Assembly: GCF_028649435.1 (NCBI RefSeq)
Contig: NZ_JAQSIN010000013.1
Length of the DNA: 64,000 nt
Source: Curvibacter microcysteis
GTDB taxonomy: Bacteria > Pseudomonadota > Gammaproteobacteria > Burkholderiales > Burkholderiaceae_C
Direction: 5' to 3' (one strand)
Positions within the stretch are counted from its first letter, which is position 1. Each line of letters begins with the position of its first letter. A model generated the notes under the pieces. The model did no database searches. It saw only the letters and a program-made list of their open reading frames with translations, and was not told the origin of the DNA. The position numbers and the translations under genes are program-made. This document shows positions 1 through 8,083 of the stretch, one piece after another.

Positions 1-1
1 G

Positions 2-913
2 CAGCAAAGCCTGCTGGACCACGTCAACAGCGTGAAGATTGCGGACGGCAATCCAAGGGCCCGAGCCATCGTCGCCCGCATCGTGGCTGACTTGTTCAAG
101 GCGATCGATGAGTTGGACGTGTCGCCGGACGAATTCTGGGCCGCCGCGGATTGGCTGGGCCGCCTGGGTGCTTCAGGCCAGATCGGTCTGATCACGGCAG
201 GCCTGGGTTTCGACCGGCTGCTGGACATTCGCATGGATGAAGCTGACGCGAAGGCTGGCATCGCTGCTGGCACGCCGCGGGCCATCGAAGGGCCCCTGTA
301 CGTCCCTGGCGCCCCGCTGTCCAAAGGTGAAGCCGTGCTGGACGACGACAGCGATACCCGGGGCACCGGCAAGGTCCTGATCATGGAAGGTCGCGTGCTG
401 GATCACGCAGGCCAGCCCGTGGCGAACGCCATCATGGATGCCTGGCATGCCAACAAGGACGGTGGCTACTCGCACTTCTTTCCTGGCCTCAAGGAGTTCG
501 AACTGCGTCGCAAGATCGCAACGGATGCCCAAGGCAACTACCGCTTCCGCACGACCTTGCCGCCAGGCTACGCGATCCCCCCGAACAGCCCAACTTCAGA
601 ACTGTTCAGCTTGCTCGGTCGCCATGGTCACCGCCCGGCCCACATTCACTTCCATATCGTGAAGGAAGGGCACCGTACTCTGACGACCCAGATCAACATC
701 CCGGGCGACACCTACATCGACGACGACTTCGCCTTTGCGACCCGCGACGGCCTGGTGCTGAAGATCGAACACGACGTCCCCCCTGCCGGCTACGAATCGC
801 TGGGCGTTGACGCTCCTTTTGAACGCGCCAAATTCGACTTCGTGATGCAGCAAGCACTCACCGAGCGTGATACCGATCCACGCACCCGGATCGCTCGAGC
901 CGTAGGGGCTTGA
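2..913 (+). CDS. catA: Catechol 1,2-dioxygenase, 5' end outside window
   Basis: This intradiol dioxygenase opens catechol between its two hydroxyls to give cis,cis-muconate, the entry to the beta-ketoadipate pathway. The frame is open from base 2, so the true start lies just upstream; the 303 visible residues approach the family's usual length of about 300-310. An N-terminal helical linker region is followed by the catalytic beta-sandwich. The four expected Fe(III) ligands are present: Tyr in DGGYSHF, Tyr in GNYRFRT, and two His in HRPAHIHFHI. The gene sits just upstream of antABC, whose product is catechol, so the two steps are consecutive. A strong terminator follows at 1011, which separates it from antA transcription. 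Confidence 0.93.
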   Translation, partial: QQSLLDHVNSVKIADGNPRARAIVARIVADLFKAIDELDVSPDEFWAAADWLGRLGASGQIGLITAGLGFDRLLDIRMDEADAKAGIAAGTPRAIEGPLYVPGAPLSKGEAVLDDDSDTRGTGKVLIMEGRVLDHAGQPVANAIMDAWHANKDGGYSHFFPGLKEFELRRKIATDAQGNYRFRTTLPPGYAIPPNSPTSELFSLLGRHGHRPAHIHFHIVKEGHRTLTTQINIPGDTYIDDDFAFATRDGLVLKIEHDVPPAGYESLGVDAPFERAKFDFVMQQALTERDTDPRTRIARAVGA

Positions 914-1010
914 TCACAGCCTGCTCCTCAAGGCTGAACGCGGTGTCACTGGCTTGAAGCGAAGAGAGCGGCTTCCCCCGCCACTTTGAGCCCCCACACG
1001 CGCCCACAAA

Positions 1011-1043
1011 GGCGACCATGCAGAGACTGCTGGTCGCCTTTTT
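1011..1043 (+). terminator. Rho-independent terminator after catA
   Basis: The 8-bp perfect stem GGCGACCA/TGGTCGCC (1011-1018 and 1031-1038) has a 12-nt loop and is followed directly by five T. It closes the catA transcript about 100 bp past the stop codon and leaves antA to its own promoter. Confidence 0.85.
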
Positions 1044-1204
1044 CAATTCCACCTCGCACATCGAGCCTCGCACTTCGCACGTGCCTGGGTCACCTACGCT
1101 GAACGCCAGCATCGAGCCAGAACGAACGCAGCTCCAAATGACGCACTGATTGATTGACCTGCCTTGCGCAGGCTCAGGAGGGCGCCAGCGATCCTGTTGG
1201 GCCG

Positions 1205-1270
1205 CGTTGGAACTGGATAGGAAGCACGCTGAATGTGGATAGCCAGCTCAGGGACGGCTGGGCCTAATAC
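1205..1270 (+). promoter_or_regulatory. Predicted AraC/XylS-type operator and promoter of antABC
   Basis: Two 16-bp direct repeats, CGTTGGAACTGGATAG (1205-1220) and CGCTGAATGTGGATAG (1227-1242), match at 12 positions and share TGGATAG. Their 22-bp spacing is about two helical turns, as in XylS/AraC half-sites. A -10-like TAATAC (1265-1270) lies 22 bp after the second repeat, and the antA ATG is at 1302. This arrangement fits activation by the AraC-family protein at 5322-6323. The assignment is inferred from pattern only. Confidence 0.6.
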
Positions 1271-1301
1271 AGCCAACCGATCCACTCCCCAGGAATTGCC
1301 C

Positions 1302-2696
1302 ATGAGTACCTCACGCAGCCCGCAACAATGGCGCGACTTCATCGACGGCTGTTTGGACTTCAGACCCGAGGACCAGGTCTACCGCGTCCGGCGAGACATG
1401 TTCACGGAGCCCGAACTGTTCGATCTCGAAATGGCGTTGATCTTCGAGAAGACATGGATCTATGCATGCCATGAAAGCGAAATCAGCCAGCCCAACGACT
1501 TCATCACCTTGAACGCTGGTCGCCAACCCCTGATCGTCACTCGAGATGCACAGGGTCAACTCCACGCGCTCATCAACGCCTGCGCACACCGAGGCACGAC
1601 GCTGACGCGCGTTTGCAAAGGCCGACAAGCTGCCTTCACCTGCCCCTTCCACGCCTGGACCTACAAGCCCGATGGTCGCCTGATCAAAGTCAAGGCGCCC
1701 GGCGAATACGGCCCCGACTTTGACCTCCATCAGCACGGCTTGAAGAAGGCCAAAGTCGCCAGCTACCGAGGCTTCGTGTTCATCAACCTGGACACCGAAA
1801 CCAGCCTGGCGCTGGAGGACTACCTTGGCGATACCAAGGTGTTTCTGGACCTGATGGTGGACCAATCGCCGACCGGTGAACTCGAGGTGTTGCCAGGACG
1901 CTCCACCTATACCTACGACGGCAACTGGAAACTGCAAACCGAGAACGGCCTGGACGGCTACCACGTCAGCACCGTGCACTACAACTACGTGGCCACCGTG
2001 GTCCACCGCCACGAACTGGACAGCGCGCAAGGCAGCACCGATTTCAAAACCCTGGACTACCGCAAGCTCGGCGCAGGAGACGCCACCACGGACGATGGCT
2101 GGTTCTCGTTCCAGCATGGTCACTCGGTGTTGTTCAGCGAAATGCCCAATCCGGAAGTTCGCGCGGGCTACGCCACCGTGATGCCGCGGGCCGAGGCCGA
2201 ACACGGGCCGGAACGGGCGCGCTGGATGATGCATCGACTACGCAACCTCAACCTGTACCCCAGCCTGTTCTTCATGGACCAGATCAGCTCGCAGCTGCGC
2301 ATCATTCGCCCGGTCGCCTGGAACAAGACGGAGATCGTTAGCCAGTGCATTGGGGTCAAAGGCGAATCGCCGGCCGATCGTGAAAATCGCATCCGCCAGT
2401 TCGAGGACTTCTTCAATGTCAGCGGCATGGGAACGCCAGACGACCTGGTTGAGTTCCGCGAAGCGCAACGCGGCTTTCAAGGCCGCGCCGAGCCCTGGAA
2501 CGACATCTCGCGAGGCTGCCAGGCCTGGACAAGCGAGCAAACCCATAACGCCCAGGCCCTGGGCATCCACCCCGTGCTCACGGGCACCGAAATCACCCAC
2601 GAAGGCTTGTTTGTGAATCAACACAGCGCTTGGCGTCAAAAGATGCTGGACGGCCTGGCAGACCAGGAATCCACCTCCAAGGAGGCACAGGCATGA
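1302..2696 (+). CDS. antA: Anthranilate 1,2-dioxygenase large (alpha) subunit
   Basis: This is the catalytic alpha subunit of a Rieske non-haem iron oxygenase that converts anthranilate to catechol with release of CO2 and ammonia. The Rieske cluster ligands are C94, H96, C114 and H117 (CAHRG, CPFHAW). The mononuclear iron site shows the NGLDGYHVSTVH motif near residues 210-225. The stretch TYDGNWKLQ followed by that motif resembles AntA more than benzoate BenA, although substrate cannot be settled from sequence alone. The ATG at 1302 has AGGAAT just upstream and gives 464 residues, normal for the family. Its TGA overlaps the antB ATG (ATGA), so the subunits are probably translationally coupled. 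Confidence 0.9.
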   Translation: MSTSRSPQQWRDFIDGCLDFRPEDQVYRVRRDMFTEPELFDLEMALIFEKTWIYACHESEISQPNDFITLNAGRQPLIVTRDAQGQLHALINACAHRGTTLTRVCKGRQAAFTCPFHAWTYKPDGRLIKVKAPGEYGPDFDLHQHGLKKAKVASYRGFVFINLDTETSLALEDYLGDTKVFLDLMVDQSPTGELEVLPGRSTYTYDGNWKLQTENGLDGYHVSTVHYNYVATVVHRHELDSAQGSTDFKTLDYRKLGAGDATTDDGWFSFQHGHSVLFSEMPNPEVRAGYATVMPRAEAEHGPERARWMMHRLRNLNLYPSLFFMDQISSQLRIIRPVAWNKTEIVSQCIGVKGESPADRENRIRQFEDFFNVSGMGTPDDLVEFREAQRGFQGRAEPWNDISRGCQAWTSEQTHNAQALGIHPVLTGTEITHEGLFVNQHSAWRQKMLDGLADQESTSKEAQA

Positions 2697-3187
2697 GCGC
2701 CATTGAACTTCAACACGCTGTCGAACAATTCTTGTACGACCAGGCCGACTGGTGCGACCGCCAGCAATGGGATGAGTACCTGGCATGTTTTGATCCCAGC
2801 GCAGTCTTCCATGTGCCTCAGTGGGACTCCGAGCATGTCGCCACGACCGACCCGAAGCGCGAGATGTCGATGATTTACTACGCCAACCGGGGCGGCCTGG
2901 AAGACCGCATCTTCCGCCTGCGCACCGGTAAGTCCGCCGCCAGCCACCCCATGCCGCGCACCCTGCACCAGATCAACAACGTGCGTATTCGCTCGCAAGC
3001 GCAGGGCGTCCTCCAGGTCGGCGCGAAATGGAGCACCCATTACACCCGCCACGGCCAGGCCGACTGCTACTTCGGTGAGGTGAGCTACGAGCTGCGCCAA
3101 AGCGGAGCGAGCTTCAGCATCCTGCGCAAGCATGTGTTGTTGCTCAACGACCGGATCAATGCGGTGCTGGACTTCTACCACCTGTGA
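2693..3187 (+). CDS. antB: Anthranilate 1,2-dioxygenase small (beta) subunit
   Basis: This 164-residue beta subunit has the cone-shaped fold of ring-hydroxylating dioxygenase small subunits and builds the alpha3beta3 oxygenase with AntA. Recognisable family features are the N-terminal helix with VEQFLYDQADWCD, the FHVPQWDSEH strand, RIFRLRTGKSAA, and the C-terminal KHVLLLNDRINAVLDFYHL. The ATG overlaps the antA stop by 3 nt. An AGGAGG-like site (AAGGAGGCA) lies inside the end of antA. The gene is followed after 14 bp by antC. Confidence 0.9.
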   Translation: MSAIELQHAVEQFLYDQADWCDRQQWDEYLACFDPSAVFHVPQWDSEHVATTDPKREMSMIYYANRGGLEDRIFRLRTGKSAASHPMPRTLHQINNVRIRSQAQGVLQVGAKWSTHYTRHGQADCYFGEVSYELRQSGASFSILRKHVLLLNDRINAVLDFYHL

Positions 3188-3201
3188 TCAAAGGCGAAAC
3201 C

Positions 3202-4215
3202 ATGGAACATCAGATTGGCTTGCGCTTCGAGGACGGCGCCACACGCTTCATCCAGGTGAGGTCCGGCGAAACCCTGGCGGACGCCTCGATTCGCCAGGGC
3301 ATTCGCTTCCCGGTGGACTGTCGGGAAGGCGCTTGCGGCACCTGCCGATGCCAGGTGGAGTCAGGCGACTTCGACCCGGGAGACTGCGCAGAAGACGCAC
3401 TGAGTGCAGCCGACGCCCAACTCGGTTGGGCCCTGGGTTGCCAGATGCGGCCGCGCTCCCATGGCGTCGTGCACGTCCCGATCGACGCTTCGGCCTGCCT
3501 GCACAAGCCGCTCGAGCTGGAGGTGCGCGTGCGTTCACTCCAAAAACTGGGCCCCCGCATGGTGTCGCTCACCCTGGAGCACCCCCAGTTGATGGCGATG
3601 CGCTTCCTGCCCGGCCAGTACCTGAGGCTGTGGCTGCCCGATGGCAGTGCCAGCCGGGCCTACTCCTTCAGCTCCCTGGTGCGCGAGCCCGGAGAGGTCG
3701 ACCTGCTGGTGCGCCTGTTGCCGGATGGCCGCATGAGCCAATGGCTGCAACACCAGGCCCAGGCAGGTGACAGCCTGAAGCTGCAAGCGTCGTTTGGCAG
3801 TTTCTACCTCCGCCCCGCCCGACGGCCCTTGCTGATGCTGGCCGGAGGAACCGGCCTGGGCCCGATGCTGGCCATGCTGGAATTACTGGCACAAAATCCT
3901 GACTCGGCACCAGCCTGCCACCTTCTGCTGGGCCTGTCGGATGACCAGGATGTCCCGGTGCTGTCCCTGCTGCAGACCCTCCGACACCGACTGCCTCAAC
4001 TGGAAGTCACTTTGTGCGTCTCCGACCCTGCATCCACCCAGGGGCTTCGCGGTCACTTGGTTCAGCACTTGCAGCCCAGCATGCTGCGCGAGGGTGATGT
4101 CGACATGTATGTGTGTGGCCCGCCGATGATGGTGCAAGCGCTCAGTGACTGGATGGCGACGGCCCCCTGTCAACCCGCAGGCTTTTACATCGAACGCTTC
4201 ACCCCGGGCGCATGA
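3202..4215 (+). CDS. antC: Anthranilate dioxygenase reductase component
   Basis: This reductase carries electrons from NADH through FAD and a plant-type [2Fe-2S] cluster to AntAB. The N-terminal ferredoxin domain (residues 1-95) has the cluster cysteines C40, C45, C48 and C80 (CREGACGTC motif). An FAD-binding domain with RAYSFSS (about residues 150-160) follows. The NAD-binding domain shows GGTGLGPM and ends in the typical CGPPMM. The ATG at 3202 was preferred over the GTG at 3184 because AAAGG lies just before it and the ferredoxin domain then starts normally. The length of 337 residues is usual for AntC/BenC. Confidence 0.9.
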   Translation: MEHQIGLRFEDGATRFIQVRSGETLADASIRQGIRFPVDCREGACGTCRCQVESGDFDPGDCAEDALSAADAQLGWALGCQMRPRSHGVVHVPIDASACLHKPLELEVRVRSLQKLGPRMVSLTLEHPQLMAMRFLPGQYLRLWLPDGSASRAYSFSSLVREPGEVDLLVRLLPDGRMSQWLQHQAQAGDSLKLQASFGSFYLRPARRPLLMLAGGTGLGPMLAMLELLAQNPDSAPACHLLLGLSDDQDVPVLSLLQTLRHRLPQLEVTLCVSDPASTQGLRGHLVQHLQPSMLREGDVDMYVCGPPMMVQALSDWMATAPCQPAGFYIERFTPGA

Positions 4216-4389
4216 GCTCCAGGCCCCGGACCGCCGCGACAGCAGCGCCATCCATTTGCGGCCTATAGTGGCAGTGCTTGGCAATGGCCGAGCGCGGACG
4301 GTCCGCCAACCGACATGTTGTGCTTGATTCCCATGGCTGTGAAAGAAAAAACCGGCGGAACCGATCTCGCCAAGAACACATCGGGGCTG

Positions 4390-5313
4390 ATGGCCACGGT
4401 CGAAGAGTTGCTGTTGTTGGTCGAAGTCGTTGAGTCGGGGGGCTACCGTGCCGCCAGTGAGCGATCGGGCATCCCCTTGGCCAGCATGAGTCGGCGGATT
4501 AGCGCTCTCGAAGAACGCCTGGGTGTGTGCGTCATCATGCGCAACACCCGGCGCTTTGAAGTCACCGACATGGGGCGACAACTGTTCGAGCAGGGCCTGA
4601 AAATCCGCGACGCGGCCCATGCCGCCATCTTGGTGGCCAACGACAACGCCAAGGAGCCGGCGGGTGATCTGCGCATCGCCTGCCCCATGGCGCTGTCCAC
4701 GATCCTGCTTTGCTCCGTGGCGGTCAACTACGGACTGGCTCACCCGCGAGTGCGCCTTTTTCTGAGCTCGACCCGAGGCACCACCGAGGCATTGGCGCAG
4801 AACTTTGACATCGTGATCCACCCCAGCTCCCAGACGCTGCCTGACTCTGATGTGGTCGCCCAACAGCTGGTTCAGGCGCCCTATGGTCTGTATGCCGCGC
4901 CGGGGCTGTTGCAAGGCAGGGAAGCGATCAACGCCCCAGCGGACTTGGCCGGGCTGGATTCGATTGGCTGGAACTCAGGCGAATCCCAGACCAGCTGGAT
5001 CCTGCAAGACCCCCAGGGTCGCGCCGAGGAACTTCGGATGCCCGCGCGCTTCGTGACCGACAACCTGCTCGCCGTCAAGGAAGCCGCGCTGGCGGGCCTG
5101 GGCGTCACGCGGCTGCCGGTGGCACTGGCGGCCCCCTTGGTCGCGGAGGGGCGTTTGCGCCGGCTGCTACCGAATTGGTCACTGGCCCCCATGACCATCT
5201 ATGCGCTGTACCCCTCCCGGAGGCGGCTGAGCTTGGCCGGCCAGGCCTTTTTGCAACTGGCCAAGCCCGCATTGCAGGCCTTGATCGATGGTTCAGTCGA
5301 GGCCCAGCACTGA
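4390..5313 (+). CDS. LysR-family transcriptional regulator
   Basis: This is a LysR-type regulator with an N-terminal winged HTH (residues 1-60; YRAASERSGIPLASMSRRISALEERLGV) and a substrate-binding effector domain. The MSRRISALEERLG form is typical of the CrgA-like branch. The start is uncertain: ATGs at 4315 and 4333 are in frame but lack a ribosome site, while ATG 4390 has CGGGG nearby and gives the usual length of about 307 residues. It lies 170 bp after antC in the same direction. A perfect inverted repeat GCGGACGGTCCGC (4294-4306) just upstream could be an operator. It is convergent with the AraC-family gene, 8 bp away. The target is unknown. Confidence 0.8.
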   Translation: MATVEELLLLVEVVESGGYRAASERSGIPLASMSRRISALEERLGVCVIMRNTRRFEVTDMGRQLFEQGLKIRDAAHAAILVANDNAKEPAGDLRIACPMALSTILLCSVAVNYGLAHPRVRLFLSSTRGTTEALAQNFDIVIHPSSQTLPDSDVVAQQLVQAPYGLYAAPGLLQGREAINAPADLAGLDSIGWNSGESQTSWILQDPQGRAEELRMPARFVTDNLLAVKEAALAGLGVTRLPVALAAPLVAEGRLRRLLPNWSLAPMTIYALYPSRRRLSLAGQAFLQLAKPALQALIDGSVEAQH

Positions 5314-5321
5314 GCCTGCCC

Positions 5322-6323
5322 TCAGCCCTGGGGACGATGACGCTGCGCAGTGGCCGAGGGCGACTCGCCAAAAGCGTCGCGGTAGGCCTGGGCAAAGCGC
5401 CCCAGGTGCTCGAAGCCCCAAGCCAGCGCGATTTCGGAGATGTACTTGGTCGAAGCGCTGCGCACGATGTCGAGGCGGGCCTGCTGAAGCCGGTGTTGGC
5501 GCAGAAACTGTGTGGGCGTCAAACCCATGTGGGCGCGAAAGTCCGCGCTCATGCGCCGCGAGCTGAACCCTTGCGCGGACACCAGCGCCTCCATGTCCAC
5601 GTCCTCCCGGGCGTGTTCGATCAGCGTGTTCTTCAGGCCAGCGACATGGCGCGGCAAGACTTGCTGCTGCACCTGCGCCAGTTGGTCCGAGTAGTTGTGC
5701 CGCTGAAAACTCAGGAGACCCTGAATCAGAGAGGTCTCAACCCCCAGCGCCAGCGCGTTGTGGTGCATGAGATTGCCCTGGTGCCCCATGTCCTCCCACA
5801 GCAGACGAACCCAGCGCCACCAGGTGTGTGCCGCGCTCTGATCCATGGCGATGCACGGTTCAAATGCGATCGGTGAATGCACCGGGTGCCCCAGCATCTG
5901 GGACAGAACCGAGTGCATCGCGCCACGATCAATGGCCACCAGGAGCTTGCGGCAGTGGCCGCTGATCGAAAGCTCCTGATGGGCTGACGGATCGATGATC
6001 AGGCCGTGCTCCGGGTCCGAACCGATCACATGCCCCCCGATGCGCAAGGCCTGCTCTCCACTCAAGGGCAGGCTGATGCTGTAACGGTCCAGGGGGCTGC
6101 GGCCCTGGATGTCGATGCGCACATCGGTGCCGTATTCGATGCAGCCAATGGCCGTGGACAAGGCGCCCAATTGGTCGCCTGCATGGACAAAGCGCAGCGA
6201 ACGCCCCGGTCGCACCACCAAGTCATGCGGGCCACAGACCCGCCGCATCCAGTCCCGAGCGCCCGACACATCGGTGAATGCGCCCCACATGCGGTGATGG
6301 AACACTGAATTTTGCTCAATCAT
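5322..6323 (-). CDS. antR: AraC/XylS-family regulator, probable activator of antABC
   Basis: This 333-residue regulator has an N-terminal AraC-binding-like effector domain (about residues 30-190) and a C-terminal double HTH of AraC/XylS type (about residues 225-330, with DMEALVSAQGFSSRRMSADFRAHMG and the second helix in EIALAWGFEHLGRFAQAYRDAFGESP). In Pseudomonas, antABC is activated by the AraC/XylS protein AntR, which matches this neighbourhood and the direct repeats before antA. The start was set at ATG 6323; the frame also offers a TTG two codons upstream. The gene name is inferred from family and context, not from a specific signature. Confidence 0.72.
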   Translation of the reverse strand: MIEQNSVFHHRMWGAFTDVSGARDWMRRVCGPHDLVVRPGRSLRFVHAGDQLGALSTAIGCIEYGTDVRIDIQGRSPLDRYSISLPLSGEQALRIGGHVIGSDPEHGLIIDPSAHQELSISGHCRKLLVAIDRGAMHSVLSQMLGHPVHSPIAFEPCIAMDQSAAHTWWRWVRLLWEDMGHQGNLMHHNALALGVETSLIQGLLSFQRHNYSDQLAQVQQQVLPRHVAGLKNTLIEHAREDVDMEALVSAQGFSSRRMSADFRAHMGLTPTQFLRQHRLQQARLDIVRSASTKYISEIALAWGFEHLGRFAQAYRDAFGESPSATAQRHRPQG

Positions 6324-6931
6324 GCACAACCTATTTCAAGAAAATCATTTTCAATCGAATCGACAGCGGCCATCCGGGATAACCCTTTAATCAGCAGAGA
6401 GACCACCGGCAGCGTCATAGCTTTCAACTCAAACAGCGCAAAACCCGGCAACAAGGCTGCGTATTTTTGCACCAATCCGGCGCAAGAATTCAGGAAATAC
6501 ACAAGCAATACCCAATGGCGTGCGGCAGCGCCCCAATTTGGGGAGATTCACTGTCACGAAAGCAAGAATACCTGAAGCTCAAACCATTCTCCAAAGTGGT
6601 CTCGAGTGAATTCAATCCAGGCATACCAAATACGCCTCGCAAACAAGCACTTGCCGGCGCAGGAAGGGCCGCCCTTGGCGCACAAAGCCCGTCAGACCGG
6701 CCTGATCAGGCCGTAATGGCCATGCAAGCACCCCAAACAGGCCCCTAGCCCTTTGGTGAAAACCCCAATGAAACGCCTCTCTGTTTTGATTTAAAGGAAT
6801 GCTGATTAATCGGGCTCCCAGAATGCAAAGGCCAGGCCACCCCGAATGAAACAGAGTGTTCCATGGAAATGGGTCGACGCTCACCCGGCGCTGAATCTAT
6901 ATTCAGACGCCTTCCTAACCCACCGACCATC
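6324..6931. other. Intergenic region between antR-like gene and porin
   Basis: About 600 bp lack a credible gene; the short open frames have no family features. The region must hold the divergent promoters of the AraC-family gene and the porin. Visible small palindromes are CCCCAATTTGGGG (6531-6543) and CTGAAT/ATTCAG around a 4-nt loop (6891-6906), the latter 25 bp before the porin ATG. Confidence 0.5.
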
Positions 6932-8020
6932 ATGCAAACTCATTTCAAAAAAATAACCCTTGGAATAATCGCCAGCACGGCCATCGGCGGATTATCAACA
7001 AGCGTTCAGGCGCAATCACAGGTGCAAATGTATGGCTTGCTGGATGTCAGTGCCGGCCGTTTGCAACTGGCTGGTGCAGGCAAAACCGCCGGTGTCTTCA
7101 ACGGCTCCATGACCACCTCTTACTGGGGCATCAAAACCCAGGAGGACCTGGGCGGCGGCTGGGGCGCCGCGACCCAAATGGAGTCCTTCATTCTGGTGAA
7201 CAGTGGCGCGGCAGGACGCAGCAGCGCGGACCCCTATTGGGCGCGCACGTCCTGGGTGGGGCTGACCAGCCCTTGGGGCGTGTTCCAGGTGGGTCGTGCG
7301 GTCACACCCGGTTTTCTGTTGGCGATCAGCCTGAACCCCTTTGGTTCGGCCACCAACCTGGGGCCCTACATGATGCACACCTACATGCCCAGTCCAACCC
7401 AGCCTTTTCTGACCAGCGAAGGCGCCAGTGATTCGGCCTGGGCCAACAGCCTGGCGTTCACCAGTCGCCCCATGCAGGGCTGGCGCTTCACAGTTCAAAG
7501 CGCACTGGCCCAAGGCGGTAACACCGGCAAACGAAACACGGTGGGGATCAACTACACGAATGGTGGGTTCTACGGTGGCCTGGTCTACGAAAAGATGGAC
7601 CAGATGAACCTGAGCTGGGGTGCCCCTGTTGCCCCGCTGGCTACCGCCGCACGACCGCTGATCACGGCCAGCAGCGTCCAAAACATCCAGAGCGGCGCCA
7701 GCTATGACATGGGCCCTGCCAAATTGTTTGCTCAGAACCTGAAATCGAACATTGATGCCAGCAACGGGGCACAAGCCCGGCTGAACACGTCACAGCTCGG
7801 CACCTCGGTTTTGGCTGGGGCCGGACGCGTCCTGCTCTCGGTGGCCCACACCAACGAGACACAGACGGCCAAGGCCAACCAGGCACGCACCACCGTCTCC
7901 ATGGGCTATGACCTCTGGTTGTCCAAACGCACGGACGTCTATGTCGCGCTGCTGCGTGACCGCGTCACAGGCGTTAACCCAGGGACCTCGATGCTGCTCG
8001 GCATGCGCCACACCTTCTGA
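6932..8020 (+). CDS. Outer-membrane porin, Gram-negative type (Porin_4/OmpC-like)
   Basis: This is a trimeric beta-barrel porin for passage of small anions across the outer membrane. The 362-residue product starts with a Sec signal peptide (LGIIASTAIGGLSTSVQAQ, cleavage after VQA) followed by the usual first strand VQMYGLLDVSAG. It ends in ...LLGMRHTF, with the C-terminal Phe needed for assembly by the BAM complex. The N-terminal extension of the open frame was dropped because the signal peptide begins at ATG 6932. It precedes the esterase and MFS genes on the same strand, which suggests uptake of their substrate. A small GGGCGC/GCGCCC hairpin follows at 8039. Confidence 0.9.
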   Translation: MQTHFKKITLGIIASTAIGGLSTSVQAQSQVQMYGLLDVSAGRLQLAGAGKTAGVFNGSMTTSYWGIKTQEDLGGGWGAATQMESFILVNSGAAGRSSADPYWARTSWVGLTSPWGVFQVGRAVTPGFLLAISLNPFGSATNLGPYMMHTYMPSPTQPFLTSEGASDSAWANSLAFTSRPMQGWRFTVQSALAQGGNTGKRNTVGINYTNGGFYGGLVYEKMDQMNLSWGAPVAPLATAARPLITASSVQNIQSGASYDMGPAKLFAQNLKSNIDASNGAQARLNTSQLGTSVLAGAGRVLLSVAHTNETQTAKANQARTTVSMGYDLWLSKRTDVYVALLRDRVTGVNPGTSMLLGMRHTF

Positions 8021-8083
8021 CACCTTCCCTCATGCACCGGGCGCTCGCGCCCTGCTCTGCCCTGACTCCAATTGAATCCCCCT

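Noticed and set aside
1302..4215. benABC (benzoate dioxygenase) as an alternative to antABC
   Set aside because: Alpha- and beta-subunit motifs look closer to anthranilate enzymes, and the AraC-type regulator fits antR; no benD dehydrogenase follows, which benzoate degradation would need.
3883..4914. 343-codon minus-strand frame across the antC end and the LysR gene
   Set aside because: It spans two real plus-strand genes and an intergenic segment and has no recognisable domain.
6312..6575. 87-codon frame in the porin upstream region
   Set aside because: It starts inside the AraC-family gene on the other strand and lacks a ribosome site and any family features.
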